NCBI GenBank assembly: GCA_028285005.1
Contig: JANQQP010000015.1
Span: 1 to 64,000, forward strand
Length of the DNA: 64,000 nt
DNA from: Dehalococcoidia bacterium
GTDB taxonomy: Bacteria; Chloroflexota; Dehalococcoidia; Lucifugimonadales; Lucifugimonadaceae
Reading direction: 5' to 3'
Shown one piece after another: positions 33,500 to 41,612 of the stretch. The translations under genes were made by a program, and so were the position numbers. The notes under the pieces are model-generated. The model ran no database searches and had not been told where the DNA came from. It saw nothing but the letters and a program-made list of their open reading frames with translations. How positions within the stretch are numbered: the stretch's first letter is position 1; every line of letters begins with the position of its first letter.

Positions 33500-35206
33500 C
33501 TACTCCCACTCGATCGTTCCAGGCGGCTTGCTCGTGATGTCGAGAACGACCCGGTTCACCTCCGGCACTTCATTCACGATGCGGTTCGAGATTCGCGCAA
33601 GGGTGTCGTAGGGAAGCCGCGCCCAATCTGCCGTCATAGCGTCCTGGCTCTGCACTGCACGAATTGCGACGACGTACTGGTATGTGCGGCGGTCGCCCAT
33701 CACGCCGACTGTCTGGGTATTCGTCAGCACAGCGAAGGTCTGCCAAAGCTTCTCGTAGAGCCCGGCGTCTTTGATCTCGTCGATCACGATCCAATCGGCG
33801 GCTCGCAGAATCTCGAGCTTATCGTGCGTGACTTCGCCGATCGTCCTGATGGCGAGTCCCGGGCCGGGGAACGGCTGTCGATTCACTGCCTGGTCGGAAA
33901 CACCGAGCTGCGTCCCGGCCCTGCGTACCTCGTCCTTGAACATGTAGCGCAGTGGCTCGACCAACTTCAGGTTCATGCGCTCCGGCAGCCCGCCCACGTT
34001 GTGGTGCGTCTTGATCTTGTGCGCCGCAGTTGTCTCCGCTGACGTGCTTTCGATCACGTCCGGGTAAAGAGTGCCCTGTGCGAGGTAGTCGACCTGCCCG
34101 AGCCTGTTCGCAACCTCCTCGAAGACCTTGATGAACTCCTCGCCAATGCGCTTTCGCTTGACTTCGGGGTCTGTCACGCCTTTGAGAGCCGATAGAAACC
34201 GCTCGGCCTGGTTTTCGAAGATCAGGTTCACGCCAAGGTCACGAGCGAAGACATCTCGCACTCGCTCAGCCTCGCCACGTCGCAACAATCCATTGTCGAC
34301 AAAAATGCAGGTAAGCCGGTCGCCAATCGCCCTGTGGATGATTGCTGCAGCGACCGTTGAGTCCACGCCGCCTGACAGCGCGCAGATCACTCGCCCGTCT
34401 CCGACCTGCTCCTGCACCCGGCGGACCGCATCCGTCACGAAGTTCGCAGGTGTCCAGGTGCCTGTCGCGCCGCAGACCCTGAAGGTGAAATTGCGAAGGA
34501 CCTCGGCTCCTTGCGGCGTGTGGACAACCTCGGGATGGAACTGGATTCCGAACATCTTCTGTTCGTCCGAACCCATGACAGCAACGGGCGAGTTGTCCGA
34601 GTAAGCCATCGACCGGAATCCCGGCGGCAGGTCCTCGATGCGGTCGCCGTGGCTCATCCAGACCGGGATATCGCCGTCAAGCCCTTCGAGAAGATCGACG
34701 CCAACGCCGTCCTTGTGGATGACGGCATGTCCGTACTCCTGCTCGGTCCCGCGCAGGACTTTGCCGCCTAGCTGATGCGCCAGCACCTGCATGCCGTAGC
34801 AGATACCGAGGATTGGAACGTTGGCGTCGTACACCCAGGCGGGAGCAAGCGGCGAGCCAGTCTCATAGACGCTGTTCGGGCCGCCAGAAAGCACGATGCC
34901 GATGACGTCCTGCTCTTCGAGGACGTCGGCCGGAGCATTCCACGGCACGATCTCGCAGTAGACATTTGTCTCCCTGATGCGCCGGGCTATCAACCGGGAG
35001 TACTGCGATCCAAAGTCGAGAATGACGACAGTTTCGGTGCGGAGCGGGACGCTTTCGTGCTGGCCCTTCGGCGGTTCCTTCTGGGCGATCTCGAGGTACG
35101 TCCCGACCTCGATATCGTCCGATGTGGCAACCCGGGCGCTGCCGTCGCCGGGAGGCGCCTGCCCTGAGCCTGTATCAGCCTTCGCACCGTTCGAATTTGG
35201 GCTCAT
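33500..35206 (-). CDS. guaA: GMP synthase (glutamine-hydrolysing)
   Basis: Amidates XMP to GMP. The 568 aa is about 50 longer than usual, because an N-terminal polar segment (residues 1-57, rich in Gly, Ser, Pro and Asp) precedes the GATase domain that starts VVILDFGSQYSRLIARR. The GATase nucleophile Cys is in LGICYGMQ and its His/Glu in IQFHPEVVHT. The ATP-pyrophosphatase P-loop is ALSGGVDSTVAA. The C-terminal dimerisation domain ends KPPGTIEWE. The ATG at 35206 has AGGTGG upstream. It is the first gene of the purine operon. Confidence 0.96.
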   Translation of the reverse strand: MSPNSNGAKADTGSGQAPPGDGSARVATSDDIEVGTYLEIAQKEPPKGQHESVPLRTETVVILDFGSQYSRLIARRIRETNVYCEIVPWNAPADVLEEQDVIGIVLSGGPNSVYETGSPLAPAWVYDANVPILGICYGMQVLAHQLGGKVLRGTEQEYGHAVIHKDGVGVDLLEGLDGDIPVWMSHGDRIEDLPPGFRSMAYSDNSPVAVMGSDEQKMFGIQFHPEVVHTPQGAEVLRNFTFRVCGATGTWTPANFVTDAVRRVQEQVGDGRVICALSGGVDSTVAAAIIHRAIGDRLTCIFVDNGLLRRGEAERVRDVFARDLGVNLIFENQAERFLSALKGVTDPEVKRKRIGEEFIKVFEEVANRLGQVDYLAQGTLYPDVIESTSAETTAAHKIKTHHNVGGLPERMNLKLVEPLRYMFKDEVRRAGTQLGVSDQAVNRQPFPGPGLAIRTIGEVTHDKLEILRAADWIVIDEIKDAGLYEKLWQTFAVLTNTQTVGVMGDRRTYQYVVAIRAVQSQDAMTADWARLPYDTLARISNRIVNEVPEVNRVVLDITSKPPGTIEWE

Positions 35207-35243
35207 AGATCCACCTGTCGCGGAACTCTGGAAACGGCTCAAG

Positions 35244-35259
35244 CTAGCAGCGCTGCTAG
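35244..35259. promoter_or_regulatory. Perfect 16-bp palindrome in the guaA-tsaC divergent promoter
   Basis: CTAGCAGCGCTGCTAG is an exact palindrome 38 bp upstream of the guaA start. It overlaps a plus-strand TAGACT hexamer (35257-35262). It could be an operator that controls the purine operon and/or the divergent gene. Confidence 0.5.
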
Positions 35260-35402
35260 ACTCAGTCAACACGGCCGGACTACGCCCGCAAAAATGTCGT
35301 GTTCAAGCGTTGTCACTGCTACTGAAATTGTATCCCTCGAAACGTTCGAATAGTGACCTTGTGGAGCGGTTTTCACCTCCCTTGCAGACAGAGATAGTTA
35401 AG

Positions 35403-36017
35403 TTGTCAGACCTCACCCGCGCGGCCGAGCTGCTGAAGCTGGGCAAACTGGTTGCATTTCCCACAGACACCTTCTTCGCACTCGGCGTCGCGATACGCGA
35501 GGAGCCAGTCAAATCGCTGTTCGCAGCGAAGGGCCGGATGGCTGGAAATCCGGTCCCGGTGCTGCTTTCTTCATCTCAGCAGCTGGCGCAGGTAACCGAT
35601 GGAGAACTGAGTCCAGCAGGCTCCGCGCTTGCGGCCGAATACTGGCCCGGTCCGCTAACGATCGTGGTCTCCGCTGCTCCCAACGTGCCGGAAGCCGTCA
35701 CCGCCGGTACCGGCAGTGTTGGCGTCCGGGTCCCTGACCATGACCCGGCAAGAGAACTGATAGCGCTCAGCGAATCTCCGTTAACGGGAACGAGCGCCAA
35801 CCTTTCCGGCATGGAGCCCTGCAAGACGGCCGAACAGGTGCTTCAACAGTTGGATGGCGTCATCGACGCGGTTGTCGACGCTCCCTGTGGGCCGCACTCG
35901 GACCCGTCCACCGTCGTCAGGTTCGATGCTCAGGAGCTACAGATCTTGCGAGAGGGCTCGATCAGTGAGGCTGACATCAGGCGAGTGACTGCCGGCGCTG
36001 ACGGGTCACGTCTCTGA
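35403..36017 (+). CDS. tsaC: L-threonylcarbamoyladenylate synthase (TsaC/Sua5 family)
   Basis: Makes threonylcarbamoyl-AMP from Thr, bicarbonate and ATP for t6A37 modification of tRNA. It is about 204 aa, a YrdC domain. AAELLKLGKLVAFPTDTFFALG opens it, KGRMAGNPVPVLL follows, and then WPGPLTIVVSA, GVRVPDHDPARELI, TGTSANLSG and STVVRF, all conserved. The frame is open upstream into the guaA promoter region, but only the TTG at 35403 gives a normal N-terminus. It has no Sua5 C-terminal domain. It is divergent from guaA. Confidence 0.88.
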   Translation: MSDLTRAAELLKLGKLVAFPTDTFFALGVAIREEPVKSLFAAKGRMAGNPVPVLLSSSQQLAQVTDGELSPAGSALAAEYWPGPLTIVVSAAPNVPEAVTAGTGSVGVRVPDHDPARELIALSESPLTGTSANLSGMEPCKTAEQVLQQLDGVIDAVVDAPCGPHSDPSTVVRFDAQELQILREGSISEADIRRVTAGADGSRL

Positions 36018-36092
36018 CGCCGGAACCGTTACCATGTTTTCGGCGGCGCTCAGAGTCGCTATCCAGAGTCTTCGGCGGGACCAGTACCAGAC

Positions 36093-37184
36093 TTGAAACC
36101 ATCAGTTGAAAACCTCAGGCGAGAACTCCTGCCCGGCGTCAGCTTCGAGGCAGCGCAGAGCCTGGAAGGCTCAATCCGCGACTTCATCACTGCGCGAGAG
36201 CTCGCCCTCTACCGCATGATGTCGTTCCAACTGGGATGGGTTGACGAAAACGGAGAAAGGTCGAACATCCCGACTCGACCACGAGTCCACGGCCAGTTCG
36301 CCATGGCCATCGCCAACGCGATCTCGGACTCGGAAGATGCCGTCGGCAGCGTCATTCCATACGCAGTTTCCATCGAACTCCTCCAGAACTACTCGCAGAT
36401 TCATGAGGATGTCGAGGACGGCAACACTGAGCACAACGGTCGGCCGTCTGTCTGGTGGACGTGGGGACCTGCACAGGCGATCAATGCTGGCGACGGCATG
36501 CACGCGATGGCACGGATGGCGCTGTTCGCTCTTTCCGAGAAAGGAGAACCTGTCGAGTCGGTTTCCGCTTCGCTCAAAGCGCTGGATCAGGCCGCAGTCC
36601 TCATGTGCGAGGGCGAGTATGTCGATATCACCATGCAGGAGCAGATCGGCCTGACTTCTCAGAAGTACATCGATATGGTCCGGGCGAGGTCAGGTGCACT
36701 GTTCGGAGCATCGGCGCAGATCGCATGTATCGCTGTCGGAAAGCCGGATATGGCCGACACGCTCCAGGAGTTCGGCCAGCATGCCGGAACTGCCCGCCAG
36801 CTAGTCTCTGACTACACACTCTTCTGGGGTGGAGAGCAGCTCGATTCGGTGCAGCAGGGCAGACTACTTACCAAGAAGAAGAACCTGCCGGTTGTTCACG
36901 CCATCGAATCTGCTCCGCCAACAACAAAGCGTCAGCTTGGCGATATCTATGTTCAACGAGTCATCGACCCAAACAAGATCAGCGAAATCACCTCGCTGCT
37001 CGATCAGTCGGGCAGCGCTGAGTTCACACTGAAGTCAGTCGATGAGCAACTCCAGAAAGCGAATGCCGCGCTGGACGGAGTCGATCTCGATGACCGGGCG
37101 AAAGCGCGTTTGGGCGACTTGCTGACAGCCATCGCGGGGTTTGAAGAGGGTTCGAGCCAGCCGGTCGGAAGCGAGAGCAGTTAA
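36093..37184 (+). CDS. Polyprenyl synthetase-family protein with degenerate second Asp motif
   Basis: A 363-aa all-alpha protein of the isoprenyl diphosphate synthase fold. The first Asp-rich motif is HEDVED at residues 104-109, followed by NGRPSVWWTWGPAQAINAGDGM, the pattern of a Chloroflexota-type subgroup. The second motif, normally QIxDDxxxxW or DDxxD, reads QLVSDYTLFWGG at 236-247, with only Asp240 retained. Mg2+-diphosphate binding may be altered. The TTG start is followed by a reasonable N-terminus. The stop overlaps the pgk start (TAATG), so the two are coupled. The product chain length is unknown. Confidence 0.82.
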   Translation: MKPSVENLRRELLPGVSFEAAQSLEGSIRDFITARELALYRMMSFQLGWVDENGERSNIPTRPRVHGQFAMAIANAISDSEDAVGSVIPYAVSIELLQNYSQIHEDVEDGNTEHNGRPSVWWTWGPAQAINAGDGMHAMARMALFALSEKGEPVESVSASLKALDQAAVLMCEGEYVDITMQEQIGLTSQKYIDMVRARSGALFGASAQIACIAVGKPDMADTLQEFGQHAGTARQLVSDYTLFWGGEQLDSVQQGRLLTKKKNLPVVHAIESAPPTTKRQLGDIYVQRVIDPNKISEITSLLDQSGSAEFTLKSVDEQLQKANAALDGVDLDDRAKARLGDLLTAIAGFEEGSSQPVGSESS

Positions 37185-38368
37185 TGACGAAGATGACGGT
37201 TCGGGACATCGATGTTAATGGCCGAACATGCCTCGTTCGCGTTGACTTTAACGTGCCGACCGAGCCCGGAACGGGAAGGATCATCGATGACTCCAGGATC
37301 CGCGCCGCGCTTCCTACCATTCATCATCTCCAGACCAACGACGCTCGAATCGTCCTCTGCTCACACTTTGGCCGTCCGAAAGGGCAAGTTGTCGAAGAGT
37401 TGCGGATGTCTGCCGTGCGACAGCGCGCTTCAGACTGGTTCGGCGTCAACGTGGTCGATGCCGGACTGCCGGGCGACGCTGTCGATCCTTCGCAGGTGAT
37501 CGTTGCTCTCAAACCCGGCGAGATCGCGATGCTCGAGAATTTGAGGTTCGACCCGGGAGAAGAAGCGAACGATGCTTTTTTTTCGAAGGCACTCGGTTCA
37601 CTCGCTGATATCTACGTCAATGACGCGTTCGGCGCCGCGCACCGTGCACATGCTTCTACCGTTGGGGTGACCGAGCACCTGTCGGCGGTCGCTGGGTACT
37701 TGATGGAGCGCGAGCTCAAAATGCTCACCCGTGCGCTCGAATCAGACGAGCGGCCGGGTGTTGCGATCATCGGTGGAGCTAAGGTCGCAGACAAGATCCA
37801 GGTGCTCGAAAACCTGTCGCAGAAGGTCGATACCTTGATCGTCGGTGGCGGTATGGTCGCTGCGTTCCTCAAGGCGCAGGGTTACGTCTCGGGCAAGTCG
37901 GAAATTCCCGACGACGAGGTGCACACGGCTGGCGAACTTCTGTTCTCCAGCGATGCCAAGGTGATCACGCCTACTGATGTGGTGGTCGCCAGAGAGTTCG
38001 CTGAGGACGCAACGCCCTCGGTTGTCAGCGTGACAAAGGTTCCGGCCGACAGCCTGGTACTCGACATCGGACCCGAGACACGCGCTCTGTATGCCGACGA
38101 AATCATCGCCGCTAAGAAGATCATCTGGAACGGGCCGATGGGTGTCGTTGAATGGGAGTCATTCGCTGAAGGCACTCTCTCAGTAGCCCGGGCAGTCGCT
38201 GCCGTTCCTGATGCCTTCAAGCTGGTTGGCGGCGGGTCCACAGTGTCGGTTATCGAGGAGCTTAATCTGCGTTCTGAGATCACTCATGTGTCCACCGGCG
38301 GCGGCGCGTCACTCGAATTCCTTGAGGGCAAGGTCCTGCCGGGGGTAGCAGCGCTCGATGACGCCTAA
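37184..38368 (+). CDS. pgk: Phosphoglycerate kinase
   Basis: Glycolysis/gluconeogenesis, transferring phosphate between 1,3-bisphosphoglycerate and ADP. It is 394 aa. TCLVRVDFNVP at the N-terminus is the family signature. LCSHFGRPKG, ENLRFDPGEEANDAFFSKAL and NDAFGAAHRAHASTVGV build the substrate site. IGGAKVADKI binds nucleotide, and VSTGGGASLEFLEGKVLPGV ends the C-domain. It is followed 22 bp later by tpiA, a common pairing. Confidence 0.97.
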   Translation: MTKMTVRDIDVNGRTCLVRVDFNVPTEPGTGRIIDDSRIRAALPTIHHLQTNDARIVLCSHFGRPKGQVVEELRMSAVRQRASDWFGVNVVDAGLPGDAVDPSQVIVALKPGEIAMLENLRFDPGEEANDAFFSKALGSLADIYVNDAFGAAHRAHASTVGVTEHLSAVAGYLMERELKMLTRALESDERPGVAIIGGAKVADKIQVLENLSQKVDTLIVGGGMVAAFLKAQGYVSGKSEIPDDEVHTAGELLFSSDAKVITPTDVVVAREFAEDATPSVVSVTKVPADSLVLDIGPETRALYADEIIAAKKIIWNGPMGVVEWESFAEGTLSVARAVAAVPDAFKLVGGGSTVSVIEELNLRSEITHVSTGGGASLEFLEGKVLPGVAALDDA

Positions 38369-38389
38369 TGCAGGAGACTTGAGGATCAG

Positions 38390-39151
38390 ATGAGCAGTAG
38401 AAAGCCGGTGATCGCCGGTAACTGGAAGATGAATACGACGCCTGCCGAGGGCCGAGAACTGGCTGCCGCTATTGCGGCGGGCTCGAAGAACCATCCCGGC
38501 GTCGAAGTCATCATCTGTCCGCCGTTCACCGGTCTGGCACAGGCGGCCGACGCGGTTTCAGGCAGCGCGGTTGAAGTCGGTGCGCAGAACGTTTCGTCAG
38601 AGGAGTCCGGCGCCTTCACCGGCGAAGTCTCTGTCTCCATGCTCGCAGGACTGGCAACTCATGTGATCGTCGGTCACTCTGAGCGTCGAGCGATGTACTG
38701 CGAAACGGACGAGGCTGTGGCTGCCAAGGCTGTCACAGCTCATGCCACCGGACTCACGCCAATCCTGTGCGTTGGCGAGGATCTCGAAACTCGCAAGTCA
38801 GGCGATGCCGTTGCCGCCGTTCGTGGACAACTCAGGGCCAGTCTGGACGGCTACACAGGCTGGGGCTCGCTGCTCGTGGCCTACGAACCGGTCTGGGCGA
38901 TTGGCACCGGCGCTGCGGCTTCACCTCAGCAGGCGCAGGAGATCGTCGGTGAGCTTCGGCAGGAGCTTTCGTCTCTTGCTGGAGCCGATGCAGCTGAAGC
39001 CATCCGGATCCTTTACGGTGGAAGCGTAAACGCCACTAACATCGGCCCGTTTATCGACCGGCCGGACGTGGACGGCGCGCTGGTTGGTGGAGCCAGCCTC
39101 AAGCCCGATGAGTTCCTGCGCATCGTCGAGATGACCGCCCGGCTGTACTGA
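38390..39151 (+). CDS. tpiA: Triosephosphate isomerase
   Basis: Interconverts dihydroxyacetone phosphate and glyceraldehyde 3-phosphate. It is 253 aa, a TIM barrel. The catalytic Lys lies in IAGNWKMNTT, the electrophilic His in VIVGHSERR, and the catalytic Glu in VAYEPVWAIGTG, followed by loop 6. LYGGSVNATN binds phosphate. TTGAGGATCAG precedes the ATG. It forms the glycolytic pair with pgk. Confidence 0.97.
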   Translation: MSSRKPVIAGNWKMNTTPAEGRELAAAIAAGSKNHPGVEVIICPPFTGLAQAADAVSGSAVEVGAQNVSSEESGAFTGEVSVSMLAGLATHVIVGHSERRAMYCETDEAVAAKAVTAHATGLTPILCVGEDLETRKSGDAVAAVRGQLRASLDGYTGWGSLLVAYEPVWAIGTGAAASPQQAQEIVGELRQELSSLAGADAAEAIRILYGGSVNATNIGPFIDRPDVDGALVGGASLKPDEFLRIVEMTARLY

Positions 39152-39182
39152 AGCCGATGTGCTCCACAGGTGAGGGCGACCT

Positions 39183-40109
39183 TTGAGCGCTCATTTCACG
39201 GGCAAGAAGCTGCTCACGATCGTCGGCGCGACCGCCTCGGGCAAGAGCGCCGCTTCGATCCTTGTTGCTCAGCGGTTCCATGGCGAAGTCATTAACTGCG
39301 ATTCGAGACTGTTCTACCGAGGCCTCGAAATCGGGACCGCAATGCCATCTGAGCAGGAGCGCAGCGCTGTTCCGCATCACCTGGTCAGTTTCCTGTCTCC
39401 GACCGAAAGCTACAGCCTTGCCCAGTTCCTCGCCGACGCCAGGCGCACTGTGTTGGACCTACACGAACGCGGGACCCAGCCCGTACTTGTCGGAGGTACC
39501 GGGCAGTATGTGTGGGGATTGCTTGAAGGCTGGCAGGTGCCGGAAGTGCCGCCAAACCTCGAATTGCGAACGGAATTGGAGCATGAGCTGGAGGAGCGCG
39601 GAGTTGATGCTCTTTATGAACGTCTTGAGGCCCTGGACCCGCAGATCGCGGCCTCAGTCGATGCCAAGAACCACCGCCGCATCATACGAGCGATCGAGCG
39701 GATAGCCTCTGGCACGGCCCAGGATCACCGGGAAGCGATTGACCCTGGCTACGACTCCCTGCTGATCGGACTACATGTTGAACGGTCCGAGCTTCACCGG
39801 CGCATCGCGGAACGTATCGACCAGATGCTCGCAAGCGGGTGGCTCGACGAAGTTAACCGCCTCATTGACGACGGAATTGACTTCTCGCTGCCCGCTATGT
39901 CCGCAATCGGCTATCGCGAGCTGGCTGCGGTCATTCGTGGAGAGATCACCATCGGCGAGGCTCGCGAACGTACAATTCGAGCCACCAACCGGCTCGTTCG
40001 CCACCAGAACAACTGGTTTAAGCAATCCGACGGCCGCATCAACTGGGTTGATGTGACAGATGGCGACCTTTCGCGTGTGCTCGAACCGGTCGAGCATTGG
40101 CTCAAGTGA
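39183..40109 (+). CDS. miaA: tRNA dimethylallyltransferase MiaA
   Basis: Transfers dimethylallyl to A37 of tRNAs reading UNN codons. It is 308 aa. The P-loop is IVGATASGKSAAS, then NCDSRLFYRGLEIGTAMPS, HHLVSFLSPTESYSLAQF, LVGGTGQYVWGLLEG, and the NHRRIIRAIE segment. The TTG start is supported by AGGTGAGGG, 6-10 nt upstream. Position between tpiA and dapF suggests one transcription unit from the polyprenyl synthetase gene onward; its isoprenoid substrate links weakly to that gene. Confidence 0.95.
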   Translation: MSAHFTGKKLLTIVGATASGKSAASILVAQRFHGEVINCDSRLFYRGLEIGTAMPSEQERSAVPHHLVSFLSPTESYSLAQFLADARRTVLDLHERGTQPVLVGGTGQYVWGLLEGWQVPEVPPNLELRTELEHELEERGVDALYERLEALDPQIAASVDAKNHRRIIRAIERIASGTAQDHREAIDPGYDSLLIGLHVERSELHRRIAERIDQMLASGWLDEVNRLIDDGIDFSLPAMSAIGYRELAAVIRGEITIGEARERTIRATNRLVRHQNNWFKQSDGRINWVDVTDGDLSRVLEPVEHWLK

Positions 40110-40128
40110 TGCAGGATCAGGAGAAAAA

Positions 40129-41001
40129 ATGTCGATTCCGTTTGTGAAGCTCCAGGGAGCAGGCAACGACTACATAGCCATTGACGGCCGCGGACTAGAC
40201 CGCGACTGGGGGCAGCTTTCGCTCGATATGAGTAAGCCTGCGTTCGGTGTTGGCTCGGACGGAATTGTGCTCGTACAGGAGCCACAGCCGGAAGCGGCAT
40301 CTGCAGGCGCGCAGGTCCGCATGCGGGTCTACAACCCCGACGGCTCCGAGGCCGAGATGAGTGGCAACGGGATTCGGCTCTTCTCAAAGTTCGTTATCGA
40401 CCACAAGATTGCTACTCCCGGCGCAGATGGCCTCATAGTGGAGACCGGAGGCGGCGTCCGGACCGTCGTGCCGACCATGGATGGCGACCGAATGGTGTCC
40501 GCAAAGGTCGCGATGGGTGTTCCTGAGTTCGAACCAGCCCAGATTCCAGTTGATGCTTCAGTGCTGAACAGGGCCGACCGCGTCCACGACTTCCCGCTTG
40601 ATGTCGGAGGCCGAACCCTCAAAATCACCTGCGTAGCAGTCGGCAATCCGCACGCCGTTGCTTTTCCAGACGAGCCGGTCGAACAGTTCCCGCTGGTGGA
40701 ACTTGGAACGCTAGTCGAAAACCACTCGATGTTCCCGAACCGCATCAACTTCGAGGTGGTCAACGTGCTATCTCGTTCACGCATTCGGGCTCGCATATTC
40801 GAGCGCGGGGCAGGGGAGACGCTCTCGTCTGGCACCGGCAGCACTGCGTCTGCGACCGCAGCACGCGCCCAGGGTCTCGTCGATAACGAAGTGGACGTAG
40901 TTGTCGACGGTGGAGTGCTGAAGATCTCCTGGGACGAGACCGGTGAAGCGTTCCTGGAAGGTCCGGCTGTCGAGGTGTTCGAGGGAGTCTGGCCCGACTA
41001 G
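40129..41001 (+). CDS. DapF-like protein with both catalytic Cys replaced by Ser
   Basis: A 290-aa protein with the diaminopimelate epimerase fold: VKLQGAGNDYIAID, FGVGSDGIVLV, NPDGSEAEMSGNGIR, AVGNPHAVAF, NRINFEVV and ERGAGETLSSGTGS. DapF uses two Cys, in xCGNG and xCGTG/xCGSG. Here these are Ser78 (codon AGT) and Ser234 (codon TCT). Other active-site features (the Asn, Glu and Arg residues) look intact. The ATG at 40129 has GGAG upstream. dapL, which makes LL-DAP, lies nearby, so a DAP role is expected, but epimerase activity by the known mechanism is doubtful. It could be a variant or a changed function. Confidence 0.9.
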   Translation: MSIPFVKLQGAGNDYIAIDGRGLDRDWGQLSLDMSKPAFGVGSDGIVLVQEPQPEAASAGAQVRMRVYNPDGSEAEMSGNGIRLFSKFVIDHKIATPGADGLIVETGGGVRTVVPTMDGDRMVSAKVAMGVPEFEPAQIPVDASVLNRADRVHDFPLDVGGRTLKITCVAVGNPHAVAFPDEPVEQFPLVELGTLVENHSMFPNRINFEVVNVLSRSRIRARIFERGAGETLSSGTGSTASATAARAQGLVDNEVDVVVDGGVLKISWDETGEAFLEGPAVEVFEGVWPD

Positions 41002-41480
41002 TCGAGGCTCTCTAACAGCTCGATGCATTCCGAGATCTGAACCTCGCACAGCACCACCAGGTTGCCGACGATCGCATATGCGCCATAGCTCGTGCGAGTT
41101 GCGCTGATGCCACCGACCGCAAAGGGCGCGGGCTTGCCACGCCCTGTCGCCTCGTCCGCTGGCCCGGTGCCGTCTGCGACAGCGGACTCGTGTGACGGAT
41201 AGACACGGACCTCGACATCACGCTGGTTGTAGAAGCCGTACCAGGCGCTCTCTGCGTTCGGGAGAGTGTCGGCCGCAAGTTCCCGCGACTGTTTCCAGCC
41301 CGCTGCCACCAGCTGCTCGATCGTGAAGGTCTTCCCGGCGCTCAGGACAGGCACGGGCTCAAGGCCTTCATCGTCCGTAGAAGCTGCCGGCTCCTGACCG
41401 CTGTCGCCTGAGCCGCAGGCGATCACCGCCGCGCCGAGCAGCGGCAGGAAGAACATCAGCATGCGACGAACAGGCAGCAT
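40998..41480 (-). CDS. Predicted lipoprotein of unknown function
   Basis: About 160 aa from the ATG at 41480. The N-terminus LPVRRMLMFFLPLLGAAVIACGSG is a lipoprotein signal peptide with lipobox AVIAC. An acidic linker (EPAASTDDEG) and a folded domain follow, with FTIEQLVAAGWKQ and a Cys pair near the C-terminus (LCEVQISEC). The function is unknown. It is convergent with dapF, sharing CTAG at the stops. A TATAAT lies 9 nt upstream of the ATG, so the mRNA may be nearly leaderless. Confidence 0.72.
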   Translation of the reverse strand: MLPVRRMLMFFLPLLGAAVIACGSGDSGQEPAASTDDEGLEPVPVLSAGKTFTIEQLVAAGWKQSRELAADTLPNAESAWYGFYNQRDVEVRVYPSHESAVADGTGPADEATGRGKPAPFAVGGISATRTSYGAYAIVGNLVVLCEVQISECIELLESLD

Positions 41481-41489
41481 GATGCGGGG

Positions 41490-41495
41490 ATTATA
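41490..41495 (-). promoter_or_regulatory. TATAAT -10 element before the lipoprotein gene
   Basis: A consensus TATAAT on the minus strand ends 9 nt before the lipoprotein ATG at 41480. The -35 is not evident. It predicts transcription starting within a few bases of the start codon. Confidence 0.5.
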
Positions 41496-41612
41496 GGCCG
41501 GTCCGTCGTTTGAGGGTCTCGGTCGCCTTCTGGCAGCAGTTACACTATCCAGCCGCTCGCGCAATTGCCCTCACTCGTAAATCGACTAACCCAGTCCCGT
41601 CACGGAGCAAGA

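Noticed and set aside
34977-35402. Upstream extension of the TsaC-like frame into guaA
   Set aside because: It would overlap the guaA 5' end in antisense and add more than 140 residues unlike the family.
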